A model generated the notes under the pieces. It saw only the letters and a list, made by a program, of their open reading frames with translations. It did no database searches and was not told where the DNA came from. A program made the position numbers and the translations under genes. Shown here in pieces: positions 34,553-43,004 of a stretch of 64,000 bases of DNA (its first letter is position 1; each line of letters begins with the position of its first letter). The stretch spans positions 310,001 through 374,000 of the forward strand of contig CANMEE010000001.1 of assembly GCA_947496865.1 (NCBI GenBank), written 5' to 3'. Source of the stretch: an uncultured Sphingomonadaceae bacterium. Lineage in GTDB: Bacteria; Pseudomonadota; Alphaproteobacteria; Sphingomonadales; Sphingomonadaceae.

Positions 34553-34855
34553 ATGCCCGCCTATATGATCGTAACCGCCAAAATTTCGGATCGCGACAAA
34601 TTCATAAACGGCTATGGCGCAGCCGCCGGAGCACTTGTCGAGAAATTTGGCGGGCGCTATGTTTTGCGCGGCCCCGGAGCGGAGCTGCTCGAAGGGGATT
34701 TTGGCGATGGTGCTTCCATGGTCATTTCCGAATGGCCCGACAAAGCGGCCGTGCACAAATTCTGGAACAGCCCGGAATATCAGGAAGCCAAAAAACTGCG
34801 CGCTGACATCGCCGATTGCCAGGTTCTTGTTATAGAAAGCCCCAAAATCGCATGA
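34553..34855 (+). CDS. DUF1330-family small protein (100 aa)
   Basis: Small ferredoxin-like alpha+beta barrel of the DUF1330 type: AYMIVTAKISDRDKF at the N-terminus, GGRYVLRGPGAELLEG in the middle, MVISEWPDKAAVHKFWNSPEY and KKLRADIADCQVLVIE at the end. These are dimeric, cytoplasmic, and of unclear enzyme function; relatives sit beside monooxygenases and degradative enzymes. AAAAGGA precedes the ATG. First gene of the nine-gene operon; its stop overlaps the next ATG (ATGA). Confidence 0.85.
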   Translation: MPAYMIVTAKISDRDKFINGYGAAAGALVEKFGGRYVLRGPGAELLEGDFGDGASMVISEWPDKAAVHKFWNSPEYQEAKKLRADIADCQVLVIESPKIA

Positions 34856-35325
34856 CGGATATTATCAAACGCACGACCCTGATGGTCCGCGATGGTGACG
34901 CAGCCTCCAACTGGTATGAAACCGTTTTGGGCATGACAAAATGGATGGATACACCCTTCACGCTCTCGGGCACCCAATTGGCCGCCGGCAAGAAAGGCGA
35001 TCAGACCCGCTTGATCATCCTGAAATGCGAGCATGACATGATTGGCATGATCGGCCTGCTCGAATGGCTCGATCCCAAACAGAATGCGCCGGAAGAACTG
35101 CCCACCGAAATCAAATTCGGTGCGCCGGTTTTTGTTGTCGCCTCGGAAGATGCCCATGGTGCCGTGGAAAGGGCGCGCGCACTCGGCTCTCGCATCCATA
35201 GCGAACCGCGCGAATGGAGCGTTACCGGTGCAGATGGCAAACAAAAAGATATGATCGGCTGTTCTTTCTGGGATCTGGATGGCTATTTCTTTGAAGTGAA
35301 TCAGGTCGTGAAGGTTCATGACTGA
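34852..35325 (+). CDS. VOC-superfamily (glyoxalase-fold) protein (157 aa)
   Basis: Single-chain VOC protein: KRTTLMVRDGDAASNWYETVLGM in the first unit and PVFVVASEDAHGAVERARALG in the second, ending SFWDLDGYFFEVNQV with a Glu where the metal-binding Glu is expected. Which reaction (lyase, epimerase, dioxygenase) cannot be told. Translationally coupled to the DUF1330 gene and followed directly by the MDR gene. Confidence 0.85.
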   Translation: MTDIIKRTTLMVRDGDAASNWYETVLGMTKWMDTPFTLSGTQLAAGKKGDQTRLIILKCEHDMIGMIGLLEWLDPKQNAPEELPTEIKFGAPVFVVASEDAHGAVERARALGSRIHSEPREWSVTGADGKQKDMIGCSFWDLDGYFFEVNQVVKVHD

Positions 35326-36420
35326 GTGACCGCGACCGGTTCTTCTCTTGCCGATTTTGACGCGCTCTCTGCTGACAAGCAGATTGACGATGATGCCAAT
35401 TACCAGTGGCGCGTCGCCGCAAGGCCCGTTGGCAATGTTGTGCCGTCGGACTTTGAATGGGCAGTAACTGACATAGCGGAGCCCGGTGAAGGGGAGGTTC
35501 TGCTAAAAACCCATTATCTCGGTCTTGCCCCGGTCATGCGATTCTACATGCAAGGCACAGGCGCAGCGGGAGAACGCGTGCTCGAACCCGGCGATATTAT
35601 CCACGGGCGCGGTGTTGCGCAAGTCGTCAAGTCGCGCCATCCCGACTGGCGTGAAGGCGAGATGGTTCAGGGCCAAATGGGTTGGCAGACCTACAAGGTC
35701 TCCCAAATGACGCCCCAAGAGAAGTTTTTTCGGATGCCGCCTAACGATCTGCCTGCCGCACTGGGGTCGGGCGTCCTTGGCATGACAGGCTTATCTGCCC
35801 ATGCCGGGCTCTTTGCCTGCGGAGATCCAAGAGAAGGCGATCGTATGGTGCTGTCGGGGGCCGCTGGTGGCGTCGGATCGATGGTCAGTCAAATGGCTGC
35901 CAATGTGGTTGGCTGCGATGTTATCGGCATGGCCGGGGGACCGGAAAAATGCGCCTTCATCCTCGATCATGGATGTTCCCATGCGATTGATTATAAATCC
36001 CAGAATATCGAAGCACGACTGGATGAACTGCGGGCCGATGGCATTGATCTGTATTTTGACAATGTCGGCGGTGAAACACTGGAAACCTGTCTGGAACGGC
36101 TGCGGCTCCACAGCCGTGTCGTGCTTTGCGGATCGATCAGCGAATATACGAGAGACGAACCATTCAAGCTTTCCAACTATACCCGCCTGCGTGCAACCGA
36201 AACGCGAATGCAGGGCTTTTTTGTCTATAATCATCTGGATCGCTGGGACGCGGTGATGGATGATCTGGCGGGCTGGATTCACGAAGGAAAACTCAAACCG
36301 GTACAAGACGTCGAACAGGGTTTTCAATATATGCCGCGAGCGCTCGCCAATCTTTATCATGGCCAGAATGTCGGCGTGCAATGCTGTTCAGTTCGCGGCG
36401 AACCAGCGATATGGATGTAA
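35326..36420 (+). CDS. MDR-family NADP-dependent oxidoreductase (364 aa)
   Basis: Third zinc-free medium-chain reductase of the window: WRVAARPVGNVVPSDFEW at the N-terminus, THYLGLAPVMRFYMQG where the paralogues have SLDPAQRGWM, GAAGGVGSMVSQMA in the Rossmann turn near residue 184, DNVGGETLETCL. It carries about 25 extra N-terminal residues relative to the other two. GTG start immediately after the VOC stop (TGAGTG overlap region). Probably reduces an enone made during breakdown of the imported compound. Confidence 0.87.
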   Translation: MTATGSSLADFDALSADKQIDDDANYQWRVAARPVGNVVPSDFEWAVTDIAEPGEGEVLLKTHYLGLAPVMRFYMQGTGAAGERVLEPGDIIHGRGVAQVVKSRHPDWREGEMVQGQMGWQTYKVSQMTPQEKFFRMPPNDLPAALGSGVLGMTGLSAHAGLFACGDPREGDRMVLSGAAGGVGSMVSQMAANVVGCDVIGMAGGPEKCAFILDHGCSHAIDYKSQNIEARLDELRADGIDLYFDNVGGETLETCLERLRLHSRVVLCGSISEYTRDEPFKLSNYTRLRATETRMQGFFVYNHLDRWDAVMDDLAGWIHEGKLKPVQDVEQGFQYMPRALANLYHGQNVGVQCCSVRGEPAIWM

Positions 36421-36431
36421 GGGAAGAGACT

Positions 36432-36884
36432 ATGACTGAAAAACAACAGACCCGCTTTCAACGGGGCAATTTTGTCGTGGCTGATATCGACAGGGCGCTG
36501 ACTTTTTACCGCGATGTGCTGGGTTTTGAAGAAACATTTCGCAAGGGCCATAATCCCGATAGCTATTCCTTTCCGGTGTTCGAAATACCGAAAGAAGCCG
36601 AAATAGGGTTTTCTATTCTGTCGTTACCCGGTCAGCCGCGCGTCATGGCACTGTCGGAAGTTAAGAACGTGCCGCTGGAGCCGGTCCCTCATCCACGGCG
36701 CGGCGCTATCGTACTGGACGTGGCGGACCCCGATGCTGTGATGGAAGGTGCGCGTAAACTAGGCCTGCACGTCTATGAAGAAGGCAGGCTGGAAACCCAT
36801 GACGGCCGGATTGGCCGTGAAATCGGCATCGTCGACTTTGATGACAATCTGGTGGTCATCTATCTCATTCCGGACGCACAATAA
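36432..36884 (+). CDS. VOC-superfamily (glyoxalase-fold) protein (150 aa)
   Basis: Second VOC protein of the operon: RFQRGNFVVADIDRALTFYR, then VLGFEETF, and the second unit RRGAIVLDVADPDAVMEGAR ending IVDFDDNLVVIYLIP. The expected final metal ligand (Glu) is replaced here by hydrophobic residues (LVVIYL), so metal binding is uncertain. ATG 36432 is preferred; the longer frame runs back into the MDR gene. The MFS ATG overlaps its stop (TAATG). Confidence 0.83.
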   Translation: MTEKQQTRFQRGNFVVADIDRALTFYRDVLGFEETFRKGHNPDSYSFPVFEIPKEAEIGFSILSLPGQPRVMALSEVKNVPLEPVPHPRRGAIVLDVADPDAVMEGARKLGLHVYEEGRLETHDGRIGREIGIVDFDDNLVVIYLIPDAQ

Positions 36885-38227
36885 TGGCGAGTCAGTCAGA
36901 CACAGCCGCTGTTCCCGCCAAGCCCTATCCCAGCGCTGCGGCAGGCTGGTTTCTGGTCGTCATGCTGACTATTGCCTATATTTTCAGCTTTGTGGATCGC
37001 TATATCCTCGGTCTTTTGATTGAACCGATCAAGGCGGAATTTGACCTGTCGGATCGCTCGATCGGCTGGCTGCTCAGTGCGTTTACCTTGGTCTATGGGT
37101 TTGTCGGCATATTCATGGGCTGGCTGATTGACCGCGGCAAACGCATGTGGATCGTTTCCATTGGCGTGGCGCTCTGGTCAGCGGCGACAGTTGCCACCGG
37201 AACCGCAAAAAATTTCGTTCAGCTGTTCGCCGCGCGCATGGGCGTCGGCGTCGGCGAGGCGACTCTCAGTCCCGCAACATTCTCCATGATTGGCGACAGT
37301 TTCCCGACCGAGAAACGCGGCAAGCCCATTGCATTTTACTCCTCTGCCCTGCCCATTGGCGCTGGTCTCGCTTCCTTGCTCAGCGGAGCAATCATCGCGT
37401 GGACCGTGTCGAGTGGCAATCAATCCCTGCCCTTTTTCGGTGAACTATCTCCATGGCGCTTTACCCTGATCCTGGTGGGTCTACCCGGCATATTCTTTGC
37501 GCTATTCTTCCTGTTCATGAAAGAACCAGCACGGCGGCCCGTGGCAGCCGCAGCCGATGTTATCAGCGGTAGCGGCTTTTTCGACGCGCTAAAATATATC
37601 TGGCGCAACAAGACGCTCTATATCGGCTTTGTACTGATCATCTGCACGATGACAACCATCGCTTATAGTCAGGGCTTTCTGGCCCCGACTTTCGAACGCA
37701 CCTGGGGATGGTCCCCGCAAAAATATGCGGTCGTCAATGGTGTAGCACTGCTCATCATTGGCCCGGCAAACATGATGATCATGGGCAGTATTTCGGACTG
37801 GTGGACAAAAAAGGGCGTGCAGGATGCATCCTTGCGCATTCTCTATATCGGATTTTTCATCATGGTCCCAACCGCCGCCCTGCCTTTGTTCATGCCGACG
37901 GCCGAACTGGCCTTTGCCATATTGTGCATCAATACTATCGGCATCGGCATTGTGTCGGCCATCGGGGTCACGTCGCTGCTGATCATTACGCCGGCACAGA
38001 TCCGGGGGCAGGTGGTCGCGCTCTACTATCTTGCGATCAGCTGGTTCGGGTCACTGGGCCCAATTGTCGTCGGTGAATTGTCGAGCAGCGTTTTTGGAGA
38101 AAATAACTTGCGCTATGCCGTGGCTGCGGTGCCGATAATCTTTGCGATTGTGCCCTTTGCCATGATGCCGGTCACGCGCCGGCTCTATAGGGAGCAGATG
38201 GTCCGGTTGGGAGCGGCCAGCGCATGA
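36884..38227 (+). CDS. MFS transporter, Spinster-like (447 aa)
   Basis: Twelve-helix inner-membrane carrier. The first helix contains FVDRYILGLLIEPIK; the loop after helix 2 has GWLIDRGKRMWI, an MFS motif-A variant; RMGVGVGEATLSPATFSMIGD marks the helix 4-5 region, as in Spinster-type carriers. Expected to move an organic anion or amphiphile, coupled to protons. It lies in the middle of the operon below operator copy 6 and overlaps the next gene by 4 bp, so it probably imports the periplasmic product of the regulon. Confidence 0.9.
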   Translation: MASQSDTAAVPAKPYPSAAAGWFLVVMLTIAYIFSFVDRYILGLLIEPIKAEFDLSDRSIGWLLSAFTLVYGFVGIFMGWLIDRGKRMWIVSIGVALWSAATVATGTAKNFVQLFAARMGVGVGEATLSPATFSMIGDSFPTEKRGKPIAFYSSALPIGAGLASLLSGAIIAWTVSSGNQSLPFFGELSPWRFTLILVGLPGIFFALFFLFMKEPARRPVAAAADVISGSGFFDALKYIWRNKTLYIGFVLIICTMTTIAYSQGFLAPTFERTWGWSPQKYAVVNGVALLIIGPANMMIMGSISDWWTKKGVQDASLRILYIGFFIMVPTAALPLFMPTAELAFAILCINTIGIGIVSAIGVTSLLIITPAQIRGQVVALYYLAISWFGSLGPIVVGELSSSVFGENNLRYAVAAVPIIFAIVPFAMMPVTRRLYREQMVRLGAASA

Positions 38228-39030
38228 TCAGGAAGGGCTATTCGAACGGTCCGTTCGGGCAAATCCACTGGCGGGTGCTGACACCCGACGAGCCTGTGTT
38301 AAAACCCGATCTCTATTGCCTACACCCTGCACCTTTTAGCGGCTTAGCATTTACGACTATCATGCCCCATCTGGCCAAGAACAGGCGTGTCTTCGCGCCA
38401 GATTATCCAGGATATGGCGGCTCTGACCCATTTAAAGAAGAACCCTCCATCAGCGAATATGCCCAGACCATGATGGCGGTAGTGAGCGACCAATCCGCCA
38501 GCGGACCGGTCGATTTGATAGGCTTTCATACCGGCAGTCTTGTAGCGGCGGAAATGGCGCTGTCCCAGCCCGAAAAAGTCCGGCGACTAGCGCTGATAGA
38601 CGTGCCCGCCTTTGATGCCGAGACCAGCACCCAATATCGAGATGCCAGTGCCGAGACATTCGACATTACACCGGACATTACCTGCCTCACGCAACCTTGG
38701 AACCGCGGAATGACCAAACGGATTGAAAGCCAAGGGTTAGAACGCAGTTTCGATATGTTTGCCGAGCAACTGCGCCCCGGGCGGCTAATGAACAAGGGTT
38801 TCCACGCGGCGTTCAGCTATGATGTCGATGCCAGATTACCAGCGATTATGCATGAAACAATGATACTGGCCTCGCAGTCCGGTCTGCTAAGCGCTACCCG
38901 TCATGCGGCCGAGTTGATGCCGAGTGCCATGTTGGTGGAGCGACTCGATATCAAACGGGCTGTGCTTGACGAAGCGGCAGAAGTAACTGCGGCTGAAATC
39001 TTGAAATTTCTGGATAGGATATCATCATGA
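38224..39030 (+). CDS. Alpha/beta-hydrolase-fold protein with GFHTG elbow (268 aa)
   Basis: Cytoplasmic paralogue of the secreted protein at 32363. It shares GPFGQIHWR at the N-terminus, LHPAPFSG, and PDYPGYGGSDP, and the nucleophile elbow is GFHTG (100-104), with His102 in the Ser position. There is no signal peptide. The same unusual elbow in two products of one regulon, one exported and one internal, suggests they act on related molecules on both sides of the membrane. Start ATG overlaps the MFS stop; stop overlaps the YCII-like ATG. Confidence 0.85.
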   Translation: MIRKGYSNGPFGQIHWRVLTPDEPVLKPDLYCLHPAPFSGLAFTTIMPHLAKNRRVFAPDYPGYGGSDPFKEEPSISEYAQTMMAVVSDQSASGPVDLIGFHTGSLVAAEMALSQPEKVRRLALIDVPAFDAETSTQYRDASAETFDITPDITCLTQPWNRGMTKRIESQGLERSFDMFAEQLRPGRLMNKGFHAAFSYDVDARLPAIMHETMILASQSGLLSATRHAAELMPSAMLVERLDIKRAVLDEAAEVTAAEILKFLDRISS

Positions 39031-39329
39031 AAGCCTTTGTCATTTATTGCATCGACAAGCTAGGTACAGAACAAAAGCGCCTCGATGCGCGGGATGCCCA
39101 TTTTGCCCATATCGAAAAGACGCTCGACAATCTGTTTGTCGCTGGACCGTTTAAAAACGCACAAGGCGATACAGTGGGATCGCTATTGATTGTCAAAGCA
39201 GCGTCTGCCGAAGACGCCCGCGCGCAGCTTGAGGCGGATCCCTATTATCACGCCGACATCTGGGTTGATATTCGCATAAATGAATTTACCGCGGCCGCTG
39301 GCGATTGGATTGGCGGGAAAATATGGTAG
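39027..39329 (+). CDS. YCII-related domain protein (100 aa)
   Basis: Small dimeric ferredoxin-like fold protein of the YCII family: FVIYCIDKLGTEQKRLDARDAHFAHIE (residues 4-30), FVAGPFKNAQGDTVGSLLIV, and DARAQLEADPYYHADIW. The conserved His-Asp pair region (RDAHFAHI) and the P-Y near the end are family marks. Members range from dehydrochlorinases to proteins of unknown function. Coupled by ATGA overlap to the hydrolase gene. Confidence 0.83.
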   Translation: MKAFVIYCIDKLGTEQKRLDARDAHFAHIEKTLDNLFVAGPFKNAQGDTVGSLLIVKAASAEDARAQLEADPYYHADIWVDIRINEFTAAAGDWIGGKIW

Positions 39330-39359
39330 GTTTTTCATAATCCCTGAGGAGATCAGACA

Positions 39360-39962
39360 ATGACCCGCATTACGCCGCTGACCATGGAGCAGCTGCCTGA
39401 CGAAACGCAGGCGGCTCTCAAATTTTCTGAAAACCTGATGGGCTATGTCCCCAATTCGGTGATGACCATGGCCCATTGGCCGGAGTTGTTGGGCGCGTTT
39501 CGCGGGCTGGTCAGCGTAATCTACGGGGAAAGCGCCATCGACAATGGACTAAAGCGCCTGATCGGAGCCGTCGTTAGCGCGGCCGCCGGATGCCAATATT
39601 GCAAGGCCCATACGACATTGGGCGCACGCGATGTCGGGGTGGACGAAGAGAAAGTAAAAGCGGTCTGGGACTATCAGTCGAGCGACTTGTTCAACGCCGC
39701 TGAGCGCGCAGCTCTCGATCTAGCTTTTGCGGCAGGACAGGTTCCGAATGCGGCTACCGATGCGCATTTCACCGCGCTCAATGCCTTTTATGATGAGCGC
39801 CAGAAAACCGAGATTATGGCAGTGATCAGCATGTTCGGTTTTCTCAATCGCTGGAATGACAGCCTCGCCACCCAGCTGGAAGATAAGCCGTTTGAGTCCG
39901 CGACCGCGCTTTATGCCCCAGACCAATGGCAAGCCGGCCCACATCGCCGCAAGGAGACCTAA
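39360..39962 (+). CDS. Carboxymuconolactone-decarboxylase / AhpD-like protein (200 aa)
   Basis: All-helical protein of the peroxidase-related AhpD/CMD superfamily. The redox-type motif is Cys78-x2-Cys81-x2-His84 in AGCQYCKAH, and the C-terminal half (IMAVISMFGFLNRWNDS) is typical. Such proteins reduce peroxides or disulfides, or are accessory in catabolic operons. GAGGAG lies upstream of the ATG. Eighth gene of the operon, 30 bp after the YCII gene. Confidence 0.85.
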   Translation: MTRITPLTMEQLPDETQAALKFSENLMGYVPNSVMTMAHWPELLGAFRGLVSVIYGESAIDNGLKRLIGAVVSAAAGCQYCKAHTTLGARDVGVDEEKVKAVWDYQSSDLFNAAERAALDLAFAAGQVPNAATDAHFTALNAFYDERQKTEIMAVISMFGFLNRWNDSLATQLEDKPFESATALYAPDQWQAGPHRRKET

Positions 39963-39966
39963 AGCA

Positions 39967-40476
39967 ATGCCAATAAAAGCCAGTTTGATAGCTGCGGCCC
40001 TCGTGATTACGCTTCCCATGTCATCGCCAACCTTTGCTCTGGATGATCAGGTCAAGGCGTCGCAAACAGATGAGCAGATGATCATCGAGTGGGGCAAAAA
40101 GTGGCAGCAGCTATTCGAAACCGGCGATATCGAACAAATGCGCGATATGTATGAACCCGATGCGGTATTGATGGCCCATAGCGCATTGCCGCAAACCGGC
40201 GTTGATGCAATCTTGACATTTCTGGGCCGCAATAAGGTCGCTGGCAATACAGTCACCATTGATTTTTCCAATGAAGACATCAGCATCAACGGCCAGCGGG
40301 CTTATTTAACCGCTAAATATTGGATGACCATTACCCTTGCCGACGGTGAGGATTTGGACTTCATGGGACGGTCGTTTCTGGTGTATAAGAAAAGCGAAGA
40401 TGGCCAATGGCGCCTGTGGCGCGACATGGATAATCAAGCGCCCGACGTGGTGGCAGCAGACCGTCCCGCGCGCTAA
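39967..40476 (+). CDS. Secreted SnoaL/DUF4440-type protein (169 aa)
   Basis: A signal peptide (MPIKASLIAAALVITLPMSSPTFA, cut before LDD) followed by an NTF2-fold domain: EWGKKWQQLFETGDIEQMRDMYEPDAVLMAH, GVDAILTFLGRN, RAYLTAKYWM and GQWRLWRDMDN. Periplasmic location is expected. It could bind or isomerise the substrate; no catalytic set is clear. Start ATG 39967, four bp after the AhpD-like stop. Its stop codon region overlaps the stop of the convergent gene at 40473 by 4 bp. Confidence 0.8.
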   Translation: MPIKASLIAAALVITLPMSSPTFALDDQVKASQTDEQMIIEWGKKWQQLFETGDIEQMRDMYEPDAVLMAHSALPQTGVDAILTFLGRNKVAGNTVTIDFSNEDISINGQRAYLTAKYWMTITLADGEDLDFMGRSFLVYKKSEDGQWRLWRDMDNQAPDVVAADRPAR

Positions 40477-41375
40477 CCGATTTCGATCAGCTCCAACAGT
40501 TCACCCGCTGGCCCGAAAGCCGTTGCCGACCGCCTTCCTAGATAGGGGGCATCATCCCGTAGCTTTGGCGAAGCGATCCATTCCAATTGAATAGCATCAA
40601 GGCTCTCGACCGCCAGTGTTACCAGCGCATTACCCGGTGGTAACATCCCCGCATGACAAGGACGGGTCGTGGCTTCCTCGGGATAGTCATCCACCTCTAC
40701 AATCGGCAAACGATCGTTCTGGACCATGGTGATGTCAGATAATGTTCCTGCGGCCTTTCCGAACGCGTCATTGATCATGCTATATTCTAATGTGTAGGTA
40801 TCGCCGACGGTTAGGTGCAAACGGTCGCGGTACCACTCCACCGTCCTTGCGCGCTCGGGTGTTGCTAAAATTACAATGAAAATATGGTCGGTTAGCGAAC
40901 GTGCCTTTGGCAGGTCCGATGACGGCGTATCTTCGCGTACCTCATTAAGATAGGCCATTTCGCGACCTGTCCCCAGCACCTGCATCGGCACGAAAAATGG
41001 TAGACCTTCAATTTCTTTCGGCGGTCCAATGATGTCGAAACCACTGCCTTCTAGCCGCCCTGGCCAACCGAAAACATCCTCAACCGTCAACTCATAAGCC
41101 GCCCAGCCATAGGTGTTGGTCGGCTTAAAATCGGGATGATCCGGTTGCTCCACCAATCGGATGAAACAGTCGGCCCCGCTAACCGGCTGCAGTACCGCCA
41201 TCGGCGCGCCCGCACTGTCAGGACAATTCCAGCTTTTCGCCAGATCGTCCGCCAAAACGCCTTGTTCAATCACCCTCATACCCAGCACGTCATGATAGTC
41301 TTTTAGTGCAGCCTGCAAATTAGGGACCACCGAAACGCCGCCCAGGATCGATCCATGTTGTAGCTTATGGGTCAT
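40473..41375 (-). CDS. Two-domain VOC-superfamily protein (300 aa)
   Basis: Two tandem glyoxalase-fold modules: residues 8-130 (GGVSVVPNLQAALKDYHDVLGMRVIEQG, then a YELTVEDVFGW strand) and 150-300 (LTDHIFIVILATPERARTVEWYRDR, then LVTLAVESLDA, ending GPAGELLELIEIG with the expected Glu). The size is that of extradiol-type ring-cleaving dioxygenases, but the His ligands are not convincing, so the reaction is open. Start ATG 41375, one bp after the crotonase stop. Last gene of the eight-gene minus operon. Confidence 0.83.
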   Translation of the reverse strand: MTHKLQHGSILGGVSVVPNLQAALKDYHDVLGMRVIEQGVLADDLAKSWNCPDSAGAPMAVLQPVSGADCFIRLVEQPDHPDFKPTNTYGWAAYELTVEDVFGWPGRLEGSGFDIIGPPKEIEGLPFFVPMQVLGTGREMAYLNEVREDTPSSDLPKARSLTDHIFIVILATPERARTVEWYRDRLHLTVGDTYTLEYSMINDAFGKAAGTLSDITMVQNDRLPIVEVDDYPEEATTRPCHAGMLPPGNALVTLAVESLDAIQLEWIASPKLRDDAPYLGRRSATAFGPAGELLELIEIG

Positions 41376-41376
41376 A

Positions 41377-42141
41377 TTAAAATTCCGGTTTTCTCTTGGC
41401 AAGAAACGCGCTCACGCCTTCCTTGAAATCATCACTTTCAAAGGCGGCGTCAAACAAGGCTTTGGATGCGGCATCATCATCGGCCTGCCCGTCCAATATC
41501 CGTTTGATAATCGCCTTGCTCATTGTTTGACTATGCAATGAGACAGAGGACATAGTCTCGGCGAGTGCCGTGGCTTCCACATAGGGATCGTCACCCAATA
41601 TCGTGATCAGTCCGATATCCAGTGCTTCTTGTGCCGGCAACAATTTTCCAGTGAACAGGATGCGCTTGGCCTGCGACGGGCCAACCACATCGACCAATAG
41701 TTTCGTGTCATGCAGCGGATAAACCAGACCAAGCTTGGCAGGCGTAATCCCAAAGCGCGCTTTGGGCCCAGCAATCCGCATGTCGCAAGCCAGCGCTATG
41801 CCACAACCACCACCAACGCAATCGCCGTCAACAATCGCGATTGTCGGTTTGGGTGCCTGCGCCAGATCGTGTTGCACTTTGCCAATCGCTGCCTGATTGC
41901 GTGCACGCCATTCGGGGTCTTTGGCCCCAGCAGCAAATTCGCCAATGTCAGCCCCAGCGCAGAAGCTGCTGTCTTTCTTGCTCGCATGCACCATCAGCAC
42001 GCGGATCGCATCATCCGCCATCGCGTCGGCAAGCAGCTCGGGCAGCAATTCCCACATTCCTTGTGTGAACGCATTGCGTTTATCAGGCCGGTCGATGATC
42101 AGACGGGCAACCTTGCCATTTTTCTCAAGCCGCAATGTCAT
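41377..42141 (-). CDS. Crotonase-family protein without the hydratase glutamates (254 aa)
   Basis: Crotonase fold: ARLIIDRPDKRNAFT, oxyanion loop SFCAGADIGEF, and DGDCVGGGCGIALACDMRIAG. The two Glu of enoyl-CoA hydratase are replaced: GGGCG instead of GGGCE, and ITPAKLGL instead of xxPExxxG. It is therefore more likely an isomerase, hydrolase or C-C lyase of the superfamily. Overlaps the deacetylase-like gene by 4 bp. Confidence 0.85.
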   Translation of the reverse strand: MTLRLEKNGKVARLIIDRPDKRNAFTQGMWELLPELLADAMADDAIRVLMVHASKKDSSFCAGADIGEFAAGAKDPEWRARNQAAIGKVQHDLAQAPKPTIAIVDGDCVGGGCGIALACDMRIAGPKARFGITPAKLGLVYPLHDTKLLVDVVGPSQAKRILFTGKLLPAQEALDIGLITILGDDPYVEATALAETMSSVSLHSQTMSKAIIKRILDGQADDDAASKALFDAAFESDDFKEGVSAFLAKRKPEF

Positions 42142-43004
42142 GCAGGATCAACCTTCGCCAGATGCTGGGCAATCTGATGGCGGGTGGTCACCCAGACGTC
42201 TTTCTTCGACCGCACATGCATTAAAAATTCCTCAAACGCCCAGATGCGCCCCGGCCGACCAATGATCCGCAGATGCAGGCCGAGTGACATCATTTTCGGA
42301 TTGCCTTCTTCGCCCTCGCGGTAAATCTGATCGAAATTATGCTTGGCGTAATCCAGCCATTGCTGCGGCGTCATCGCAGGATCGGTCCACATTTTCATAT
42401 CATTGCTATCAAGCTGATAAGGCACAATCGCAATCGGTTTTTTCGGAACGGTGGTCTTGTCCCAGAACGGAATGTCACCGGAATAATCATCCATATGATA
42501 GGCAAAGCCCTCTTCGATCAGCAGGCGGCGAGTATTGTCGGTATGGAAATAGCGCGACAGCCAGCCATAAGGCCGCGTGCCTGTCGTTTTCTCAATCGAC
42601 GTCACAGCCTTGCGAATAAAATCCCGTTCCTTATCCTCATCCATCTTGAACTGATGCACCCAGCGATAGCCGTGGCTCACCGGCTCATGGCCCATGTCGG
42701 CAATGGCTGCACCAATTTCAGGATGGTTTTCGAGGCTCATCGCCGCAACGGTCCAGCTCGCCATAATCTCATAATCTTTGAGCAGCTTGACGATGCGTGG
42801 CGCCCCCGCCTTGATGCCATAGAGATAATTGCTTTCATTGCCATAATTGCGGATGGGTGATTTGATGTGGATGCCAAGCTCGTCGACAGGCTCCATCCCG
42901 CGATCACCCCGCGCCACGGTCATCTCGCTGCCTTCCTCGACATTGACGACAATGCTCAGCGCCATTTTAGCGCCGTCTGGCCAGTCCATTCGTTCTTCGA
43001 TCAA
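42138..43004 (-). CDS. Polysaccharide-deacetylase (NodB-fold) family protein (288 aa)
   Basis: NodB-like (beta/alpha) barrel of the PuuE/allantoinase-like branch: VVNVEEGSEMTVARGD with an acidic metal-site residue, and EPVSHGYRWVHQF with the His pair. C-terminal LGLHLRIIGRPGRI and FLMHVRSKKDVWVTTRHQI are typical. In this branch the enzymes hydrolyse cyclic or linear amides rather than polysaccharides, which would fit the amidase gene in the same operon. TTG start overlapping the SDR stop. Confidence 0.82.
   Translation of the reverse strand: MIEERMDWPDGAKMALSIVVNVEEGSEMTVARGDRGMEPVDELGIHIKSPIRNYGNESNYLYGIKAGAPRIVKLLKDYEIMASWTVAAMSLENHPEIGAAIADMGHEPVSHGYRWVHQFKMDEDKERDFIRKAVTSIEKTTGTRPYGWLSRYFHTDNTRRLLIEEGFAYHMDDYSGDIPFWDKTTVPKKPIAIVPYQLDSNDMKMWTDPAMTPQQWLDYAKHNFDQIYREGEEGNPKMMSLGLHLRIIGRPGRIWAFEEFLMHVRSKKDVWVTTRHQIAQHLAKVDPA

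Noticed and set aside
39967..41375. Frameshift at the 4-bp overlap of the two convergent genes (40473-40476)
   Set aside because: Both genes have complete C-termini typical of their folds; the overlap is a simple sharing of stop-codon bases.
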